Source: Davidsoniella eucalypti | Taxonomy: Eukaryota > Ascomycota > Sordariomycetes > Microascales > Ceratocystidaceae | Direction: 5' to 3' | DNA: 64,000 nt | Assembly: GCA_004009845.1 (NCBI GenBank) | Contig: RMBW01000055.1 | Coordinates: 1-64,000, forward strand | Part shown: piece by piece, positions 58,297 to 64,000 of the stretch | How the letters are laid out: every line of letters starts with the position of its first letter | How positions within the stretch are numbered: position 1 is the first letter of the stretch | Program-made: the position numbers and the translations under genes | Notes under the pieces: model-generated | Told to the model about the DNA's origin: nothing | Databases searched by the model: none | The model's input: only the letters and a program-made list of their open reading frames with translations

Positions 58297-58851
58297 CTAC
58301 TTGCGCATCAGCTTGGCAGCATCAAGCTCGGCAGCTCGGCGCTTGGATCTAGCCAGAACCTCTGTGTAATGAGCTTCTTTCTCGGCAGAGAGCTTGACGG
58401 ACCGGATAGGTGGGACTTCTGGCATGTTGAAGGGATCACCCAGACTTTCTGCATCCCAAAATGACCGGTATTAGCATAACGGGATTATCTATAACAAAGA
58501 AAGAGGACTATCGATGTAGCATGCAGACTTACGATTGTTCCAGTCGTAGTCTTGAAGACCTATAGAATAGTCAATTTCGACGGAAATGCTATCCGGGCCA
58601 AATTGAGACGTCGGACGACGCATGGTGACATCCATGCCGGGCGAGTTGAGTCCGTAGGCCATTGAGTCCAGCCCAATAGCGCGAGTAGCGGCCTCTGCGC
58701 CATCACTAATAGATTTGGAATTGCCGGGAATCATATTGTTGTTGATAGAGCGACGAGGTAACTCAGTTGTAGTGCGAGATGGTTGAGCAGACGAAGACAG
58801 TTTGTCAATAACATTAGAGGGCGAAGCAAAAGGTGCAGAAGGAGGAGCCAT
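58297..58851 (-). CDS. Small conserved-looking protein of unknown function
   Basis: Exons 58851-58533 and 58448-58297 (GTAAGT donor, TGCAG acceptor, phases match) give 156 residues. I do not recognise the family. The N-terminal half is Ser/Thr/Asn-rich and probably disordered (PFASPSNVIDKLSSSAQ). The middle has SVEIDYSIGLQDYDWNN. The splice joins this to QSLGDPFNMPEVPPIRSVK, followed by an Ala/Lys/Glu helix (SAEKEAHYTEVLARSKRR) ending KLMRK. No signal peptide, membrane segment or known catalytic motif. The clean splice, and a C-terminal exon that becomes a charged helix only when spliced, argue that it is real. Confidence 0.72.
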
Positions 58852-60205
58852 AGCGTTTAAAGAAGATGGTGTTTGTCTCAGTGTCGCAGTTAGGTTGAGT
58901 TCAAGATCTGCTGCTGCATCTAGGGCTTCCGTGCTTTAGATAGAGAGTCTTTCAATTTAATGACGTTGTTTATAGCTTAATTATTGACGGTATTTGTCTG
59001 CCTAATTGAAGTTTGTAATGAGACTTATTATCTTTTTCCTTTATTAGGTTGTTGTGAGTTGATAGATTGCAACTGTATAGCTTTGATAGTATAGAGATGC
59101 TTCCATTACCTGTTGCTCACAGCGTGGCTACATCAGCAACAGAGAGGAAGGCCTAACGTTGTGGTAGTCCAGTATAATCCTGTTAATATAACCCTAATCC
59201 TCGTACATTAACCCTAGTCGTTGCTTGATTCATTGTGATTCAAGCATCACGTTTGAAATCTGGTGATCCGTGGAAATCTTTAGGTCATTCAGACACTCTC
59301 CATATTTCCTTATCAGAAGGATAAACATGACATTCACAGTAGCCGCAAAAGCACATCCTTCAAACAAATCGTAGCATTGCAGTTGGCTCGACTATAAAAT
59401 ACTGTTCCACACACTGTTACGACACAAGGGCCATTTCCTATCCTGACACCGATTCTGCACGGTCTAAAGGAAATGATGAAGAGTTTTGCTCTGGGATCAT
59501 AACCTATTTATTCCGAAGAGAGTTTATTATGTTACTTAAGCTATCTAAGTTCTTGATTAGGGCAAGCTCAACAACAATGGGCTGTTAATTCACAGCTAGA
59601 AAGTGGGACTGAAATGCAACAGTAAAAGGTAAACTACGCCTTTGAGCGAATGCAGCTTAATTGACAACTAAAAGAGCGGGCCACGAATGTACAAACAAAT
59701 ATTTGGCTTGTCGAAATTCTGTCATCGCATACGTTTGTATTTTGGTCATTAGTTTTGGTTCTTTGTTTTTTTTGTCTTTAATTTGGTGTAGCCGGAAGTG
59801 GTTCTAAATCCTTATTGCTGTATCTGTCTTGGTCTTGCTTCATCCAATTATTTTTGATATTGTGTTGTTGTTGATCTTACTGTCTATCACCGAGTTTAGT
59901 TAAATCTCCCCGCCAAAACAACTTCACCTACTATCATACACCGTCATATAATCGATATCTCCTTCTCTCTATCTTCTTCCTCGATCGCCAACTTCGTCCA
60001 ATGATCCTCTCGCCTGCACTGCTTCGCACACCGCCCTGTAGAAGTAGAAACAGAAGCAGAAGCAGAACCTGTAGCAAAATAACCGCTATCCGCCGCTTCA
60101 GTTACTCGCCCATACACCGTCTAGACGATCTCGACCTCTATCACGACGACTATTGCCTCATCTTCCGCCAAACCACATCGTCTATTTCGTCCGACCCTTG
60201 CCATA
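58852..60205. other. Divergent intergenic region with telobox-like words (1.35 kb)
   Basis: Shared upstream region of the small unknown gene (minus) and the SUZ-domain gene (plus). AACCCTAATCC near 59196 and TTAACCCTAG near 59210 resemble fungal telomere-repeat words. No coding feature supported; short frames near 60001 lie in the leader. Confidence 0.45.
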
Positions 60206-61469
60206 ATGACGTCACAAGCAGCCCGCGATGCATGGGATGACGATGACTGGACTCAGAAAGCAGACAAACTAGCAAAGCAGACCGCTGCCTGGAACATCCA
60301 CGGCAACGGTGCTCCGTTGGCGAATAGTTCACAACCCAAGCCGACCAAAGCAGAACTAGCTGCGCAACATCTTGAAGAGAACCGGCGTATCTGGGAGGCA
60401 GCGTAAGTTTATTTTCTAATCACACTACCCCGGGATGACCAGTAGTCAATGTGCTTGGTGATATAAACTTACCATACTTACTAATGCCCTGTGCATCCAT
60501 TTTCGCAGTGATACTCCGCAGCCATTCTCGTTTCTAGATACTCAAGCAAGCAGCATCGCGCCAGCCGAGACCTTTCGCCAAGTTCGCGTCTTAAGTCGTA
60601 AGCCACCGGCAACATCCTCGCCTGTTCGCCTCGCATCGAAGTCCAAGACCGGCGCTACTAGAAGTACTGGTCCTAGCAATAGCAACAGCAGTAGTAGTAA
60701 CAGCAAAAACAACAACGACAACTATAGCGATAGCGACAATGGAGAGGACGACGCATCGGCTGTGAAATCCAAAAAGGAAACCTTTGAGGAACAAGTCGCC
60801 CGTCAGACACGCGAGCGAGAGGAGAAACAGCGACGCTACGATGAAGTGCGCGCAAAGATCTTCGGCTCCGCGAATACCCCCTCGGCATCCGGTGGTAGCG
60901 GTACTAACAGTGCTGAGATAACTCCTCCCGGTACCCCATCATCCCATCATAACGCCGGCGCAAGCAATGGGCCGAGCACTGGCCGTGGCCGTGGCGGTAA
61001 TAGCTACGGCTCAAACATCAGAGGTGGCCGCAATAGCGGTCGTGGACGTGGAGGGGGTTCTAGTGGTTCCTCAACGTACAACAATACTTACGAGGGCAAC
61101 AGTAACAATACCTCTACCTCACCAAATGTCAGCCGTGGCGGTACCAGACGAGGTGGTCGCGGTGGTGTCGTAAGCAACAACTTCGCCGGATATAGCAGCT
61201 ACGGCAACATCTACGGGAACCAGCCAGGTGGCGCATGTCAAAACAGCAGCTACAACAGTGGTTATAATACGGGATCTATTTCACCAGGCATGGGATCTTC
61301 TACGTCCACATCTATCCCTTCTACAGACGCTCCGATACATGCTATTCGCGCTCCGCTGAATCCAGATTCTACCCGTGGAACTGGCTTTAATGGTGGAGGT
61401 AGAGGGGGACGAGGGAGAGGCGGGAGTAATAATGGGAGAGGAGCTACGAATGGGGGAGTGAGTCTTTGA
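60206..61469 (+). CDS. SUZ-domain, RGG-rich RNA-binding protein
   Basis: Exons 60206-60402 and 60509-61469 join in phase to 385 residues. The N-terminal exon encodes an acidic Trp-rich start (MTSQAARDAWDDDDWTQKAD) and a helix ending ENRRIWEAA. Exon 2 opens DTPQPFSFLDTQ and contains TFRQVRVLSRKP, the core of a SUZ-type RNA-binding motif. After a Ser/Asn linker comes the KKETFEEQVARQTREREEK helix with RRYDEVRAKIFGS, like the second conserved SUZ block. The C-terminal half is Gly/Arg/Ser/Asn-rich with many RGG and RGRGG boxes, targets of arginine methylation in other proteins. Likely cytoplasmic mRNA binding; the partner is unknown. Confidence 0.83.
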
Positions 61470-61702
61470 CAAAATAAGTAGCGGTTTTAATCCCATGATT
61501 GTCTGTATTCCCAAACACAGTCCATAAGTTTCTTGTGCCTATCTCTATATATTGACGTGTATGTATTATATACTTTATCATCGGGGTATAATAGTCTGTA
61601 TCTAAGCTACCTCGACTCCAGAACATAGTGTGAGGTATCTAAATGTATGTGATATGTACAAAAAACTGTTGAAATAATGACTTCATCTTCAAGTTCTTCT
61701 AC

Positions 61703-63454
61703 TCACCAACCTCCGCCAATGCGACCAGCAATTTGTGCCGCCTGCTCAGCCTGACTTATATCCTTCTTGCCAACATTGCTGACAACTTCTCTATACGTCG
61801 TGTATGCCAGTTTATCCAGCTTTATATCCGTCAAATCAGCCCAATGCTGAAGTATTTCGCGAATGTACTGTGTGTCTACACCTTGAACAATGTGTCCTTC
61901 ATTCTTGATAGGCTCGGTTTCACTGTCGGTTTCATCCTCGCCTGAATAGTAAGCTTCATCTACAGAAGCGAGCCACGTCTTGTGATCAACCGCACCGTTG
62001 GCTGTATTCATTTCGACAACCAGCGGGTCGTCCGCTTTGATTTGACCGCCTCCATTAGTGCATCCGCCGGGACATGCCATGACTTCAACATAGGCATATT
62101 CCATGTTAGAACTGCCAGAAGAACCAACGGAGCGTGCCGGTCTCCGTGCCGAACCGAATGGCTTGCCGCCAGGCATCATGGATGGACGCGCTGGCTTCAG
62201 CCGACGAACAAGATTCTGGATGTTGCGGAACCCGTAGTACCGTGCTGCGCGCATCAGGGGTTCCTTTTGGATAGGTGATACGACAGAGTATTCAACGACG
62301 TCGACATTGCGGCCGCGTGTGGCGGAGATATAGGCGCCGGGGTTGGCGGCACAAACGGCCGAGAGAAGGAAGTATAAGTTTCCGCCTGATGGGCCGGCAA
62401 CGCGGGCAGAGCGCATGGCGGGGTGTTTGCGGAAGAGGAACTGGCCGAGCTTAGCATCGGGGAATGCAGGCTGTGGCGCCAGCTCTGTAAGTGCTATTGG
62501 TGAAGAAGATAGTAGGTCTATAGATCGAGCAGATGCAAGAGTGAGAATCTCGGTGGTGGTAATGACGCAATCGACGTCACGGACGCCTTTAGCCGGACGG
62601 CCGTCTGGAGTGCTCCAGACGGAATCCGTGAGTTCTTCGCGAGATGCTTCTAGTTTCTTGTCATAGCATGGCATTACTGCCACATGGTATATTCTATTTG
62701 GTGAGATTCCAAGTGTACGGCTAAGTGAAGTCTTAACAAGCGTTCCAAGGAGTGCTTGGGGTGATTTGACCTTTGAAAGATGCGGTAGGATGTGAGGGTG
62801 TGTCTTTTCGGCGTAGCATACCCAGCCGGGGCAGGAGGCGGCTAGAGTTGGCTTTTTGCTAGAAGATGGAGATGAGGAGGGTGGTATCGAGGGAAGTATC
62901 TCGTCCGTACCAAGTACTAGACAAGCCTCACGGGCAACGTTTGTATCGAGAACCCAGTTGAAGGCATTGCCATACTTTCCAGCCTGCGCCAAGCCGTTTC
63001 TAAACAACGACTCAATCACTGCTGCCGCTCTATCCTCGCTAACGCCTCTGCCCAGTGCCGCAGCCAGACTTGCTCTTGTCTGGGGCGCAACACTAGCAAC
63101 CAAGATCTTGGCATCAGGATTTTCTAACCCAGAAACCTTCCAGCAGCCATCTAGCTTAGAGGCCTTTAGGGTCGGTGCAGCATCCAGCACACTGAGAACT
63201 TCGGCATGGCTCTGGAGAGACACAAGTACAGCTTCAGCAGAGGTTACGCAACCAGAGCAGGCGAGACAGTCAGTCAGGGAGATCTGGGCTGGAGCAGCAG
63301 TTGATACGGCACCGGGCGTGCCATCGAAGACGACTTCTTGTTCGAGCGGAAAGGCGGGTTCTGGTATGGCGGGAAGAGTCTCGACGGGCTTGATGCAGGC
63401 GACTCCCGGGGTGATGAAGTCGTTGAGATCGTCGACAGAGAGAATGGCACTCAT
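61703..63454 (-). CDS. nar1: Cytosolic Fe-S cluster assembly factor NAR1
   Basis: Hydrogenase-like protein of the cytosolic iron-sulphur assembly machinery, passing 4Fe-4S clusters to apoproteins via the CIA targeting complex. Intronless, 583 residues. The start chosen is MSAILSVDDLNDF at 63454; the longer open frame upstream is leader sequence with no homology. N-terminal cluster ligands are visible at C20 and in CLACSGC (C63, C66, C69), the family arrangement. Further cysteine motifs of the H-cluster-like site are ASCPGWVCYAEK, VMPCYDKKLEA and MACPGGCTNGGGQI. It ends in Trp (IGGGW), consistent with a C-terminal CIA-targeting tail. It shares a 0.3-kb divergent promoter with the gene at 63777. 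Confidence 0.95.
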   Translation of the reverse strand: MSAILSVDDLNDFITPGVACIKPVETLPAIPEPAFPLEQEVVFDGTPGAVSTAAPAQISLTDCLACSGCVTSAEAVLVSLQSHAEVLSVLDAAPTLKASKLDGCWKVSGLENPDAKILVASVAPQTRASLAAALGRGVSEDRAAAVIESLFRNGLAQAGKYGNAFNWVLDTNVAREACLVLGTDEILPSIPPSSSPSSSKKPTLAASCPGWVCYAEKTHPHILPHLSKVKSPQALLGTLVKTSLSRTLGISPNRIYHVAVMPCYDKKLEASREELTDSVWSTPDGRPAKGVRDVDCVITTTEILTLASARSIDLLSSSPIALTELAPQPAFPDAKLGQFLFRKHPAMRSARVAGPSGGNLYFLLSAVCAANPGAYISATRGRNVDVVEYSVVSPIQKEPLMRAARYYGFRNIQNLVRRLKPARPSMMPGGKPFGSARRPARSVGSSGSSNMEYAYVEVMACPGGCTNGGGQIKADDPLVVEMNTANGAVDHKTWLASVDEAYYSGEDETDSETEPIKNEGHIVQGVDTQYIREILQHWADLTDIKLDKLAYTTYREVVSNVGKKDISQAEQAAQIAGRIGGGW

Positions 63455-63776
63455 GATGGGAAATCCCAGATGAATATATAGAAAGGCAAAGACAACCCAG
63501 AAATAACAGAGATTGGTTTTAAGATAGGTCGGCACCGGCGAGGGTTTCCCGATATAGTAACAAGAGAGAGGTGAAATCTGGGTTCGGCCGCTTATCGTAT
63601 TGTGCGATTTCGATATGATGTCAGAGGGTTTGGCGCAGATTTCTATTTGCGGATTGTTGTTCTCGAGATAGAGAAAGAATACTTTGTTAATCTGGTCTAG
63701 ATAAGGAAAATAAAAAATGAATTTGTTATTGAATATAAAAGAGGAACAGAAGGAAAAAAACCGAAACTTGGACACA
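63455..63776. promoter_or_regulatory. Short divergent promoter, NAR1 and edge gene
   Basis: 322 bp between opposite start codons. No clear TATA or named motif. The compact spacing contrasts with the multi-kilobase gaps elsewhere. Confidence 0.4.
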
Positions 63777-64000
63777 ATGTCTTCCGCCACCAAAGCAGCA
63801 ACTTCTACAAGTGCTTGGAAATCAGAATTAGAAGCTGCCAACTACCTTATCGTGAATTCACAAATACTATACAAATTATTAATACGGCTTATAGAGCATA
63901 TGAAAAACTGTATGTACCAGTCATAGAGGGGCATTTCACAGCGAATTACAGGCGATTTCATAAAGAGTTAAACAACACTTTTAATCCTTGGATTATTGTC
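63777..64000 (+). CDS. 5' end of an unidentified gene running off the window
   Basis: An ATG at 63777 follows a leader and opens MSSATKAATSTSAWKSELEAAN, here split as MSSATKAATSTSAWK and SELEAANYLIVNSQILYK. A helical, partly hydrophobic stretch (LLIRLIEH) follows. The frame stops at 63926. A GTATGT at 63910 is a good donor, so the coding sequence probably continues in a second exon at or beyond the window edge. Family not recognised from the 44 visible codons. Confidence 0.45.

Noticed and set aside
63455..63841. Longer open frame extending NAR1 upstream
   Set aside because: The N-terminal extension has no homology and is A/T-tract driven; the CIA cluster spacing fits the start at 63454.
1..64000. 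CRISPR array, bacterial operon or prophage content
   Set aside because: Spliceosomal introns and eukaryotic families throughout; no regular spaced repeats other than the coding ankyrin units.

Overview
The window reads as nuclear DNA of a filamentous ascomycete (Pezizomycotina, perhaps a sordariomycete; I cannot name the species from sequence alone). The signs are short GT-AG introns with CTAAC/CTGAC branch points, fungal-specific families (Zn2Cys6 regulator, Ssr4, Sch9, Pxr1, Bem3-type RhoGAP), long pyrimidine-rich leaders, and intergenic gaps of 1-7 kb. Everything looks single-copy and conserved except the left edge (a decayed ankyrin array), a tandem gene pair near 16-18.5 kb, and three tiny A-tailed insertions.

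Layout. 1-646: tandem ~99-bp ankyrin units with frame-breaking indels, stopping abruptly at a T tract. About 704-5633 (+): Bem3-like PX-PH-RhoGAP whose first exon or exons are not visible. 9876-13242 (+): Zn2Cys6 transcription factor with one intron. 16344-17263 and 17560-18479 (+): near-identical tandem two-exon genes of unknown function with duplicated promoters. 21047-22159 (+): Ser-rich putative PKA-target protein. 24128-25384 (-): PXR1, a G-patch nucleolar protein. 26199-27891 (-): SLC35-type transporter. 29273-30391 (-): RBM42-like RRM protein. 34928-37102 (+): 6-phosphogluconate dehydrogenase. 38050-40129 (+): Ssr4 chromatin-remodelling subunit. 46820-49708 (+): a candidate spliced small ORF. 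51038-53574 (+): Sch9 AGC kinase. 55541-55613 (+): tRNA-Gln(CTG). 56085-57641 (-): ATP synthase subunit h. 58297-58851 (-): small unknown protein. 60206-61469 (+): SUZ/RGG RNA-binding protein. 61703-63454 (-): NAR1. 63777 to the edge (+): start of another gene.

Exon structures were built by hand from splice signals and reading phase. In every gene called with confidence above 0.7, apart from the unresolved Bem3 5' end, the joined exons keep frame and give a family-consistent protein. The genes do not form a pathway cluster. They are growth and housekeeping functions (Cdc42 signalling, Sch9 nutrient signalling, pentose phosphate pathway, Fe-S assembly, ATP synthase, ribosome biogenesis).

The least expected structure is a 36-37-nt core followed by an A-rich tail, found at 31117, 32167 and 58142. 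Each copy is flanked by its own 13-16-bp target-site duplication, and all share essentially the same 5' boundary. This looks like a minute retroposed RNA family. Other points of interest are the mosaic divergence of the tandem gene pair and a spliced small ORF with a ~2.7-kb intron upstream of SCH9.
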